This document shows, piece after piece, positions 1 to 5,116 of a stretch of DNA of 5,116 nucleotides. The first letter of the stretch is position 1. Each line of letters starts with the position of its first letter. Below the pieces are notes generated by a model. It was not told where the DNA came from. It ran no database searches and was given only the letters and a program-made list of their open reading frames with translations. Position numbers and translations under genes: made by a program. This stretch comes from Bacillota bacterium (lineage in GTDB: Bacteria; Bacillota; Bacilli; Alicyclobacillales; SLC66), in contig JAJZAS010000138.1 in NCBI GenBank assembly GCA_021799325.1, positions 1 to 5,116 of the forward strand, read 5' to 3'.

Positions 1-807
1 AGGCTCGTTATGCCAATACGTCAAATTGTGTCTCGCTTCCTCGCCCGCGCGGGCAAAATTGCTGATTTCGTACTGTAAAAATCCCGCATCCTGCAAAAGC
101 AACCGGACCTCTTCGTACATCGCTGCTTCCGCGTCTTCCTCTGGCAGATGCAGGTGACCGGACGTTTGCCACTTGGCAAACGGTGTCCCCTCTTCCACTT
201 TCAGTCCATACACGGACACATGCCCCAACCCGAAATCCACCGCACGCCGCACACTTTCACGAACATCCGAGAGCGTCTGATCAGGAAGCCCAAACATCAG
301 ATCCAGACTGATTCGACGAAAACCAATCTGCATGGCACGCTCGACACTCTTTTCGATGTCACGAACGCTGTGCAAACGGCCAATCGCAAGTAGCAGCGTC
401 TCATTGAACGTTTGCGCCCCAAAGCTCAACCGATTCACGCCAAACTGCTTCAGTTCACCAAGCACACTGTCATTAACTGATCCAGGATTCGCTTCCACCG
501 TCCACTCGGTCCCTTGATCGATGGAAAACCTATCATGCAAAAAGGTGGCCACCTTTTCCCAATGCGCGAGGGGTAAAACCGTAGGCGTCCCACCGCCAAA
601 AAAAATGGTGTCGAGTCTTGGTCGATCACCTTTTAGAAAGTATGCTTCGTGAATCAACGTCAACTCTTTTAACAGGGACTCTGTGTATTTCGCTTTTACG
701 TCATCATTTGCCACGTAGGAATTGAAGTCACAATAAAAACACTTGCTTTCACAAAACGGAATGTGAATGTAGAGCGATTTTGGTGCTAATCGGTGCAGCG
801 GTGCCAT
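1..807 (-). CDS. hemW: Radical SAM haem chaperone HemW, N-terminal 269 codons (3' end beyond the window)
   Basis: HemW is a radical SAM protein that binds a [4Fe-4S] cluster and haem and is thought to deliver haem to target proteins; it was long annotated as oxygen-independent coproporphyrinogen oxidase because of its similarity to HemN. The frame is open from an ATG at 807 to base 1. Visible motifs are YIHIPFC with the cluster cysteines C19, C23 and C26 (CESKCFYC, the CxxxCxxC signature), the SAM-binding GGGTP at 71-75, EANPG at 105-109, YEISNFA at 246-252 and HNLTYW at 260-265. The last is the HNxxYW motif typical of HemW. No further cysteine follows C26 in the CxC arrangement of true HemN. 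About 110 C-terminal residues of a normal 380 are missing only because of the window edge. The start lies 19 bases past the lepA stop and has no clear Shine-Dalgarno site, so coupling to lepA translation is likely. An in-frame TTG at 834 would overlap lepA and also lacks a ribosome site. Confidence 0.95.
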   Translation of the reverse strand, partial: MAPLHRLAPKSLYIHIPFCESKCFYCDFNSYVANDDVKAKYTESLLKELTLIHEAYFLKGDRPRLDTIFFGGGTPTVLPLAHWEKVATFLHDRFSIDQGTEWTVEANPGSVNDSVLGELKQFGVNRLSFGAQTFNETLLLAIGRLHSVRDIEKSVERAMQIGFRRISLDLMFGLPDQTLSDVRESVRRAVDFGLGHVSVYGLKVEEGTPFAKWQTSGHLHLPEEDAEAAMYEEVRLLLQDAGFLQYEISNFARAGEEARHNLTYWHNEP

Positions 808-826
808 ACTTGAAAGTTCATCTTGA

Positions 827-2635
827 CTATTCAATTTTGAGCACCGCCATAAACGCCTCTTGCGGAATTTCCACGCTTCCTACTTGCTTCATGCGCTTCT
901 TGCCCTCTTTTTGCTTTTCTAACAATTTGCGTTTGCGAGTAATATCGCCGCCATAGCATTTGGCGAGCACGTTCTTGCGCATGGCTTTGATGGTTTCCCT
1001 CGCGATCACGCGATTGCCGATCGCCGCTTGCACCGGTACTTCGAACATCTGCCGAGGGATCAGTTCCTTTAACTTCTCGCAAAGCGCACGGCCCCGGTAA
1101 TAGGCTTTATCCTGATGAACGATCAGGGAAAGGGCGTCGACCACTTCTCCATTTAATAAAATATCGAGTTTGACCAGTTTTGAGGCGCGATACCCGATGA
1201 GTTCATAATCAAGCGAAGCGTAGCCTTTGGTGCTTGATTTTAGCCGGTCAAAAAAGTCGTAGACGATTTCTGTGAGCGGCAATTCGTACACAATCGTGAC
1301 CCGAGATTCGTCAAGGTATTTCATGTCGATAAACTGTCCTCTTTTTTCCTGACACAGTTCCATCACGTTGCCGACAAACGTATTCGGCACGATGATGGAT
1401 GCTTTGACAAATGGCTCCTCCACCGACTCGATACGCGTTTGATCAGGTAGCAGGCTGGGGTTGTCGATCTCCACCATTTCACCTGACGTCATGTACACGT
1501 GATAGACAACGCTCGGTGCCGTCGTGATGAGCGTCAGGTTGAATTCGCGCTCTAACCGCTCCTGGATGATCTCCATATGGAGAAGCCCTAGAAAACCGCA
1601 GCGAAATCCAAATCCAAGCGCAGAAGAAGTTTCCGGCTCGTAGCGAAGCGAGGCGTCATTGAGTTCCAACTTTTCAAGTGCCTCGCGAAGGAGTGGATAA
1701 TCGGACGAATCGACGGGATACAGTCCGCAAAAAACCATTGGGTTCATGCGCTTGTACCCTGGCAGCGGTGTGGTAGCGGGACGGCTAGAATCGGTAATGG
1801 TGTCGCCAACTCGGGTATCCCTGACTGATTTAATTGCCGCAGCAATATACCCCACATCGCCCGCATGTAGTTCATTCACCTCTGTCATGCGCGGCTTGAA
1901 AACGCCCACTTCCACCACTTCATGCTGAGCGCCTGTCGCCATCATTTTCATGCGCATGCCCGGACGAATCGTACCGTTTACCACCCGGACATAGACGATG
2001 ACGCCTTTATATGCATCGTAGTGAGAATCAAAAATAAGCGCCTGCAAAGGGTCCGCCGCATCGCCTTCTGGCGCGGGTATTTTTTTGACGATTTCTTCGA
2101 GGATTTCCTTGATTCCAAGTCCTTCTTTTGCCGAAGCGAGCACCGCTTCACTTGCGTCTAGGCCGATCACGTTTTCAATTTCCTGGCGCACCCGATCAGG
2201 GTCAGCAGAAGGCAAGTCAATTTTATTGATAACAGGTAAAATTTCCAGGTCATTTTCTAACGCCAGATAGACGTTGGCCAGTGTCTGCGCCTCAATGCCT
2301 TGGGCAGCATCGACAACGAGAAGTGCCCCTTCGCATGCAGCGAGACTGCGCGACACTTCATACGTGAAATCCACGTGGCCTGGCGTATCAATCAAATTCA
2401 GTGTATAGGTTTGTCCATCGGTTGCGCGGTAATCGAGGCGTACCGCCTGCAACTTAATCGTAATGCCGCGCTCGCGCTCCAGGTCCATCTGATCAAGCAC
2501 CTGATCCTGCATTTCCCTTGCAGATAGCGCGCCTGTATATTCGAGAATGCGATCGGCAAGCGTAGACTTCCCATGATCAATATGAGCGATAATCGAAAAA
2601 TTGCGCACATTCGCTAAACTACCAGATCCTTGCAC
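827..2635 (-). CDS. lepA: Elongation factor 4 (LepA), translational GTPase
   Basis: LepA/EF4 is a ribosome-associated GTPase of the EF-G superfamily, proposed to act on stalled or mistranslocated ribosomes and in initiation or 30S assembly. The 602 residues match the usual length of about 600-610. All G motifs are intact: AHIDHGKS at 17-24 (P-loop), GITIK at 57-61 (G2), DTPGH at 83-87 (G3, with the catalytic-type His87), NKID at 137-140 (G4) and SAK at 168-170 (G5). Domain II, the EF-G-like domains and the LepA-specific C-terminal domain follow, ending in the strongly conserved basic stretch KCYGGDITRKRKLLEKQKEG and then GSVEIPQEAFMAVLKIE. The start is GTG, chosen because AGGGAGGA lies just upstream and because the N-terminal tail before RNFSIIAHIDHGKS is short, as in relatives. 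A weak promoter candidate and a dyad precede it, and hemW follows after 19 bases. In Bacillus lepA-hemW are also adjacent. No damage is seen. Confidence 0.99.
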   Translation of the reverse strand: MQGSGSLANVRNFSIIAHIDHGKSTLADRILEYTGALSAREMQDQVLDQMDLERERGITIKLQAVRLDYRATDGQTYTLNLIDTPGHVDFTYEVSRSLAACEGALLVVDAAQGIEAQTLANVYLALENDLEILPVINKIDLPSADPDRVRQEIENVIGLDASEAVLASAKEGLGIKEILEEIVKKIPAPEGDAADPLQALIFDSHYDAYKGVIVYVRVVNGTIRPGMRMKMMATGAQHEVVEVGVFKPRMTEVNELHAGDVGYIAAAIKSVRDTRVGDTITDSSRPATTPLPGYKRMNPMVFCGLYPVDSSDYPLLREALEKLELNDASLRYEPETSSALGFGFRCGFLGLLHMEIIQERLEREFNLTLITTAPSVVYHVYMTSGEMVEIDNPSLLPDQTRIESVEEPFVKASIIVPNTFVGNVMELCQEKRGQFIDMKYLDESRVTIVYELPLTEIVYDFFDRLKSSTKGYASLDYELIGYRASKLVKLDILLNGEVVDALSLIVHQDKAYYRGRALCEKLKELIPRQMFEVPVQAAIGNRVIARETIKAMRKNVLAKCYGGDITRKRKLLEKQKEGKKRMKQVGSVEIPQEAFMAVLKIE

Positions 2636-2640
2636 GTGAA

Positions 2641-2648
2641 TCCTCCCT
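2641..2648 (-). promoter_or_regulatory. Shine-Dalgarno site of lepA
   Basis: On the minus strand the bases read AGGGAGGA, with six bases between the GGGAGG core and the GTG at 2635. This supports the GTG as the true start. An ATG a little further upstream (17 bases before the GTG) is out of frame. Confidence 0.8.
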
Positions 2649-2659
2649 GCATCCTCGCT

Positions 2660-2684
2660 GTAAAATGGCTAACCTTCATTTTAC
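2660..2684. repeat. Perfect 8-bp inverted repeat upstream of lepA
   Basis: The arms GTAAAATG (2660-2667) and CATTTTAC (2677-2684) are perfect complements around a nine-base spacer. The right arm contains the reverse complement of the TAAAAT -10 candidate for lepA. It could be an operator or an mRNA hairpin in the lepA leader. The stem is AT-rich and has no T tract, so it is not an intrinsic terminator. Function is unknown. Confidence 0.5.
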
Positions 2685-2707
2685 TTCAAGAACGGCAAGG
2701 TAAGCAA
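2678..2707 (-). promoter_or_regulatory. Weak sigma-A-like promoter candidate for lepA
   Basis: On the minus strand TTGCTT (2702-2707) and TAAAAT (2678-2683) are separated by 18 bases. The -10 matches the consensus at five of six positions and the -35 at three of six. It lies between the upstream gene's weak terminator hairpin and the lepA ribosome site, where a lepA promoter would be expected. By itself the match is weak. Confidence 0.3.
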
Positions 2708-2710
2708 TGC

Positions 2711-2736
2711 GGAAAGAAGGGGCTGTTATTGCCCCT
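2711..2736 (-). terminator. Possible intrinsic terminator of the membrane-protein gene, stop codon in the loop
   Basis: Read on the minus strand, AGGGGC (2736-2731) pairs with GCCCCT (2723-2718) around a seven-base loop AATAACA that contains the TAA stop of the upstream gene. The following bases, TCTTTCC, form only an imperfect T tract. The stem is short but GC-rich. It may reduce read-through into lepA rather than end transcription completely. Confidence 0.4.
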
Positions 2737-3307
2737 GATTCAATGGAATACCAGGCGGGATTTGCGTCTGCTTGAGGCTGGTTCTAGTGGCATCAGAAAA
2801 AATCGAAGAAAGCATCTGGTGCAGCGTTTGCTGGAGAAGCACCCCTGCATCGACGGCATCTGACTGAATGTAGCCATCCGCAGGATTGTGCATGCGGATC
2901 AGCAGCTTATCCATGGCGCTTGCAAAGGTGGGGCGCGGAACGAAGACATAAGTGGATGGGAGACGATGATTGGATATCGCATTTGATGTCACGTTATGTT
3001 TGGTGTCAGGCGTTGAATTTACTTTGGTACCTGCTACATGCTGGGGCGCAGTGGTCTGATGCATGGTTGGCATATGATAAACGATGGAGGGTGGCATGTC
3101 CACTTTTCCAATCAGCACATGCATAAAATTAGCCGCTAAAAGGGCTCCGCCATTCAAAAATAACCCACTAATAGCGAGGAGCGTGAGCACGGCGATCGTC
3201 TGACTCAACCAGCGCGGCAATTTCTCATACTTCTCCAATTTTTGTGCGGCTTTATTAAGCACATTGCTAACTTCAAGATGCCGAGGTTGCCATTTGGCCC
3301 TATGCAT
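2726..3307 (-). CDS. Unidentified single-pass membrane protein at the spoIIP position
   Basis: I do not recognise this 193-residue protein. It begins with a basic N-terminal segment of about 34 residues, amphipathic and probably cytoplasmic (LNKAAQKLEKYEKLPRW at 17-33). One hydrophobic segment follows at about 35-67 (core TIAVLTLLAISGLFLNGGAL), which predicts N-in, C-out topology. A polar Thr/Asn/His-rich linker spans 78-118, a possibly folded region spans about 119-175 (VPRPTFASAMDKLLIRMHNP, then a helix-like LLQQTLHQMLSSIF), and the tail is Pro/Gln-rich. In Bacillus the gene between gpr and lepA here is spoIIP, a peptidoglycan amidase of about 400 residues acting in engulfment. This protein has no HTHxxE or HRD metal-site motif, and there is no room for that domain before lepA. 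It could be a truncated SpoIIP anchor, a replacement gene, or an unrelated sporulation membrane protein. The ATG at 3307 is chosen over GTG 3322 and ATG 3313 because GGAGGG lies seven bases ahead of it. Confidence 0.75.
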   Translation of the reverse strand: MHRAKWQPRHLEVSNVLNKAAQKLEKYEKLPRWLSQTIAVLTLLAISGLFLNGGALLAANFMHVLIGKVDMPPSIVYHMPTMHQTTAPQHVAGTKVNSTPDTKHNVTSNAISNHRLPSTYVFVPRPTFASAMDKLLIRMHNPADGYIQSDAVDAGVLLQQTLHQMLSSIFSDATRTSLKQTQIPPGIPLNQGQ

Positions 3308-3313
3308 CGTCAT

Positions 3314-3320
3314 GCCCTCC
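3314..3320 (-). promoter_or_regulatory. Shine-Dalgarno site deciding the start of the membrane-protein gene
   Basis: GGAGGGC on the minus strand sits seven bases before the ATG at 3307. The in-frame ATG at 3313 is only one base away from it, and the GTG at 3322 lies upstream of it, so neither can use this site. Confidence 0.7.
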
Positions 3321-3346
3321 ACCCTGCTTGTCCCTACTTTTTATTG

Positions 3347-3375
3347 AACCTATGCCGGCGGATTGTGCTTTATGA
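3347..3375 (-). promoter_or_regulatory. Sigma-E-like promoter candidate for the membrane-protein gene
   Basis: On the minus strand TCATAAAG (3368-3375) and CATAGGTT (3347-3354) are separated by 13 bases. The mother-cell sigma-E consensus is roughly KMATATTT, 13-14 bases, CATACAMT; the matches here are five of eight at each box, including the key ATA and CATA. The predicted start near 3340 would leave a leader of about 33 bases carrying the ribosome site at 3314-3320. The -35 lies just past the gpr stop. In Bacillus spoIIP is a sigma-E gene, which fits the position, but the match is imperfect. Confidence 0.35.
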
Positions 3376-3383
3376 CAACGCGT

Positions 3384-4433
3384 TTAACCGCGCGTCAATT
3401 CTTTGGCATCCTCAAAAGAAATTCCCGGGTGAAGCGCGGCGTTTAACGCAAGCGCCAAGACATAGGCCACATCGTCGACAAATTCGTCCACTTCTTTTGG
3501 CGTGACCATCAGATTGTTGTCGAGTGGTTGCAATACTTTTGTGATCAAGTTTCTTTTCTCATCAGGCAGTAGTTCATGTAATGAGGAATTAGCCGTCAAA
3601 CCAGGACGTTTCGCATCTAATTCTTTAAGTAGTAAATCCATTGCATCAGAGGCAATGGTGGCCGCGTCGACCACTGTGGGAACGCCAATCGCCAGGACAT
3701 CTACCCCGAGTGTTTCCCTATTGATGGCCATCCGGTGATTGCCAACACCTCCGCCTGGCTGTATTCCCGTATCGGCGACTTGAACGGTGGCATTCACCCG
3801 CTCCAGTGATCTTGCCGCAAGCGCATCGATCGCAATCACGAGATCGGGCTTGAGGCGATCGACAACGCCGCTCACCACTTCACCTGTCTCAATTCCGGTC
3901 AATCCCAACACCCCTGGAGCAAATGCAGAGACCGACCGAAATCCGTCTTGCACCGCTTCTGGCATCAGTGAAAACAAGTGCCGCGTCACCAACAACTTTT
4001 CCACAACAAGCGGTCCTAGTGAATCAGGCGTCACATTCCAGTTGCCAAGTCCCACCACAAGCACGGTTGAGTTTTCTTTTAGCCTTAAAAATTGCTTCAA
4101 TTCTTCAGCAAAGGTCTGTGCCACTTCTTCTTGCAAATCAGGGTCTCGCCTTCGCAGTTCCGGCACTTCCAAGGTGGTGTAATGGCCGATTGACTTGCCA
4201 ATCCGCTTTGCTGCCGCAATGGTTTCCACTGTCATTCGTGAAATAGTGATAGGGCCCCTTGCCTCTGAATCAAGGTGCACTCCAGGGATGGGATTGCCCC
4301 CTCCAAAGAAAGCATTCGCTTCTACCGCGAGATCAGTACTAGGGCGACTGCGATACGATTCCTCCGCTTTGCGCCCACTATGCGTAGTCATTCCATTTTT
4401 ATGTTCAAACCATCGATGCCGCCTATTGTTCAA
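3384..4433 (-). CDS. gpr: Germination protease Gpr (peptidase family A25)
   Basis: Gpr is made in the forespore as a zymogen, processes itself, and on germination degrades the small acid-soluble proteins that coat spore DNA. The 349 residues carry the family landmarks: the self-cleavage region STDLAVEA at 32-39, with the expected cut between D34 and L35; GLGNWNVTPDSLGP with D137; AIDALAARSLERVNAT with D203; and NLMVTPKEVD near the C terminus (307-316). D137 and D203 are 66 residues apart, the same spacing as the essential D127 and D193 of the Bacillus megaterium enzyme. Two differences from that enzyme, as I recall it, are a longer propeptide (34 against 15 residues) and a much shorter linker before LLPDEK (about 272-288). 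The start is TTG, chosen for the AGGAG nine bases upstream; an ATG at codon 15 is an alternative, with a poorer ribosome site. The gene ends 76 bases before the membrane-protein ATG and diverges from rpsT. Confidence 0.98.
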   Translation of the reverse strand: MNNRRHRWFEHKNGMTTHSGRKAEESYRSRPSTDLAVEANAFFGGGNPIPGVHLDSEARGPITISRMTVETIAAAKRIGKSIGHYTTLEVPELRRRDPDLQEEVAQTFAEELKQFLRLKENSTVLVVGLGNWNVTPDSLGPLVVEKLLVTRHLFSLMPEAVQDGFRSVSAFAPGVLGLTGIETGEVVSGVVDRLKPDLVIAIDALAARSLERVNATVQVADTGIQPGGGVGNHRMAINRETLGVDVLAIGVPTVVDAATIASDAMDLLLKELDAKRPGLTANSSLHELLPDEKRNLITKVLQPLDNNLMVTPKEVDEFVDDVAYVLALALNAALHPGISFEDAKELTRG

Positions 4434-4442
4434 TTCACATAA

Positions 4443-4447
4443 CTCCT
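4443..4447 (-). promoter_or_regulatory. Shine-Dalgarno site of gpr
   Basis: AGGAG on the minus strand lies nine bases before the TTG start at 4433. An ATG directly followed by TGA (4440-4435) sits between them. That ATG is only two bases from AGGAG and cannot start gpr. Confidence 0.65.
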
Positions 4448-4512
4448 AACGTATATTTTCTATCCTAATTTTCACCTTCCTCATAAAAAATAAACGCCTA
4501 TCGCTTTTTCGA

Positions 4513-4541
4513 TTGTGTTATTCACATCTACATGGTAAAAT
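4513..4541 (+). promoter_or_regulatory. Sigma-A-like promoter of rpsT with extended -10
   Basis: TTGTGT (4513-4518) and TAAAAT (4536-4541) are separated by exactly 17 bases. TGG directly precedes the -10, giving an extended -10 (TGN) element that can compensate for the poor -35 (three of six). Transcription would start near 4548 and leave a leader of about 45 bases containing the strong ribosome site. Confidence 0.6.
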
Positions 4542-4565
4542 GTTGTCTGTTTCTTTTATGTGTTC
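4536..4565 (-). promoter_or_regulatory. Sigma-G-like promoter candidate for gpr
   Basis: On the minus strand GAACA (4561-4565) and CATTTTA (4536-4542) are separated by 18 bases. The forespore sigma-G consensus is roughly GMATR, 18 bases, CATNHTA: the -10 fits fully and the -35 at four of five positions. In Bacillus gpr is a forespore gene, as expected. The predicted leader is about 95 bases. I found no equally good sigma-G or sigma-F match nearer the gene, but short consensus matches in AT-rich DNA can arise by chance. Confidence 0.4.
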
Positions 4566-4576
4566 GGATAATACGC

Positions 4577-4586
4577 GAGGAGGTGA
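4577..4586 (+). promoter_or_regulatory. Strong Shine-Dalgarno site of rpsT
   Basis: GAGGAGGTGA includes GGAGGTGA, complementary over eight bases to the 3' end of Bacillus-type 16S rRNA. The GGAGG core is eight bases from the ATG at 4592. This fixes the start of S20 and rules out the in-frame ATG at 4532, which lies in the promoter. Confidence 0.9.
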
Positions 4587-4591
4587 CAGAA

Positions 4592-4858
4592 ATGCCAAAC
4601 ATCAAATCCGCGATAAAACGCGTTCAAATCACCCAAACGCGTACGCTTCGCAATGCGTCCACGCGTTCCGCGCTGCGCACAGCGATTAAAAAATTTGAAC
4701 AAGCAGTCCAATCCAGCGATTTGGAAACCGCAAAAACAGCGCTTAAAAATGCGACAAAGTCTTTGGATCAAGCAGCTTCCAAGGGAATCATTCATCGCAA
4801 TCACGCAGCTAGGAAAAAATCCCGCCTGATGAAGCGGTACAATAAAGCAGCGATGTAA
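4592..4858 (+). CDS. rpsT: 30S ribosomal protein S20
   Basis: S20 is a small basic helical protein that binds 16S rRNA early in 30S assembly. The 88 residues equal the length of Bacillus subtilis S20. The start MPNIKSAIKRVQ and the C-terminal pattern GIIHRNHAARKKSRLMKRYN are typical of the family, and Lys/Arg are spread along three predicted helices. It is the only plus-strand gene here, is flanked by divergent gpr and convergent holA, and has its own promoter and terminator, so it is probably monocistronic. The frame stays open 20 codons upstream to an ATG at 4532, but that extension reads through the promoter and ribosome site and is not part of the protein. Confidence 0.98.
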   Translation: MPNIKSAIKRVQITQTRTLRNASTRSALRTAIKKFEQAVQSSDLETAKTALKNATKSLDQAASKGIIHRNHAARKKSRLMKRYNKAAM

Positions 4859-4886
4859 TGCTACGACAACCCACTCATAAACAGTG

Positions 4887-4916
4887 AAAGACGGTGCAGG
4901 CCGTCTTTTTGTTTTG
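4887..4916 (+). terminator. Intrinsic terminator of rpsT
   Basis: AAAGACGG (4887-4894) pairs perfectly with CCGTCTTT (4901-4908) around a six-base loop TGCAGG and runs into TTGTTTT. It begins 28 bases after the rpsT stop. On the minus strand the same hairpin lies just past the holA stop, but no further T run follows it there, so it should be stronger for rpsT than for holA. Confidence 0.9.
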
Positions 4917-4927
4917 TCTCCAATTTT

Positions 4928-5116
4928 CTACGAATTCTGTAACATCTTCAAGAAAAACCATTCCACCGCGGACTTTTCCTGCATTTGACCGCTTTTTATC
5001 ATGAATTCGAGCGTATTCATCCGCTGCAACATGGCCTCTGCCTCGGCAAACGATACCACTCGCGCTTGATCCCTCGCGACCTTTACCCCATAGGGATGAA
5101 CACCCAGTATTTTGGC
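4928..5116 (-). CDS. holA: DNA polymerase III delta subunit (HolA), C-terminal 62 codons (5' end beyond the window)
   Basis: HolA (YqeN in Bacillus) is the delta subunit of the clamp loader, which opens the sliding clamp for loading on DNA. The frame is open from base 5116 to a TAG at 4930-4928. The translation begins AKILGVHPYGVKVARDQAR, matching the family's C-terminal pattern of a short helix, then G(V/I)HPY and a series of amphipathic helices. It continues with a helix around MLQRMNTLEFMIKSGQ, equivalent to the family's LxxxDxxIKSG segment, and ends EWFFLKMLQNS. In this copy Asn-Thr-Leu-Glu replaces the usual acidic Asp before the aromatic/IKSG part, which is minor. The N-terminal AAA-like domains lie outside the window. 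The neighbourhood holA next to convergent rpsT is the one found in Bacillus. The identification rests on a short segment plus synteny. Confidence 0.88.
   Translation of the reverse strand, partial: AKILGVHPYGVKVARDQARVVSFAEAEAMLQRMNTLEFMIKSGQMQEKSAVEWFFLKMLQNS

Noticed and set aside
1..807. Calling the left-edge gene coproporphyrinogen oxidase HemN
   Set aside because: The cysteine pattern CxxxCxxC without the extra CxC cysteine, the HNxxYW motif and the position after lepA all identify HemW.
3308..3322. GTG start at 3322 for the membrane-protein gene
   Set aside because: The best ribosome site (3314-3320) overlaps or follows the GTG and is ideally spaced for the ATG at 3307.
3373..3397. 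Hairpin at the end of gpr (TGAC/GTCA outside CGCG/CGCG) as a terminator
   Set aside because: The stem is interrupted by an internal loop and no T tract follows on the minus strand.
3787..4182. 131-codon open frame opposite gpr, and other antisense frames within gpr and lepA
   Set aside because: They lie wholly opposite strongly conserved coding sequence, show no recognisable protein features and have no good ribosome site; they are shadows of the real genes.
4535..4542. GTAAAATG repeated at 2660 and 4535 as a shared regulatory motif
   Set aside because: Eight AT-rich bases containing a -10 hexamer are expected by chance, and only the lepA copy has an inverted partner.
4543..4572. Second promoter candidate for rpsT ending in GATAAT (4567-4572) with TTGTCT upstream
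   Set aside because: Transcription would begin at about the ribosome site and remove part of it; the extended -10 promoter at 4513-4541 leaves a proper leader.
4532..4591. In-frame extension of rpsT to an upstream ATG
   Set aside because: It would translate the promoter -10 region and the Shine-Dalgarno site; the protein from 4592 matches S20 exactly in start and length.

Overview
The window is a compact stretch of chromosome from an endospore-forming member of the Bacillota, most like the Bacillales or Alicyclobacillaceae. Three things suggest this: a full-length germination protease (gpr), the characteristic neighbourhood holA / rpsT / gpr / (spoIIP position) / lepA / hemW known from Bacillus, and strong Shine-Dalgarno sites with GTG and TTG starts. 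Base composition looks balanced rather than AT-rich. I cannot name the genus from sequence alone.

Layout, left to right: the N-terminal 269 codons of hemW (minus, cut by the left edge); lepA (minus, complete, GTG start); a 193-codon gene for an unrecognised single-pass membrane protein (minus) where Bacillus carries spoIIP; gpr (minus, complete, TTG start); rpsT (plus, complete, followed by a clear intrinsic terminator); and the last 62 codons of holA (minus, cut by the right edge). hemW and holA are open at the edges but clearly coding. No stretch above 300 bases lacks a gene, and there are no RNA genes, mobile elements or CRISPR arrays.

The genes fall into a housekeeping set (HolA in replication, S20 and LepA in translation, HemW in haem handling) and a sporulation set (Gpr and perhaps the membrane protein). 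rpsT stands alone on the plus strand, with its own sigma-A-like promoter and terminator. That promoter shares its -10 bases with a sigma-G-like promoter candidate for gpr on the other strand. A sigma-E-like candidate precedes the membrane-protein gene. A weak terminator hairpin and a perfect dyad separate that gene from lepA, and lepA-hemW look like a translationally coupled pair.

Most of the window is ordinary conserved core genome. The point most worth a second look is the spoIIP position: the gene there keeps a membrane anchor and a sporulation-style promoter candidate but has no room for the SpoIIP amidase domain.
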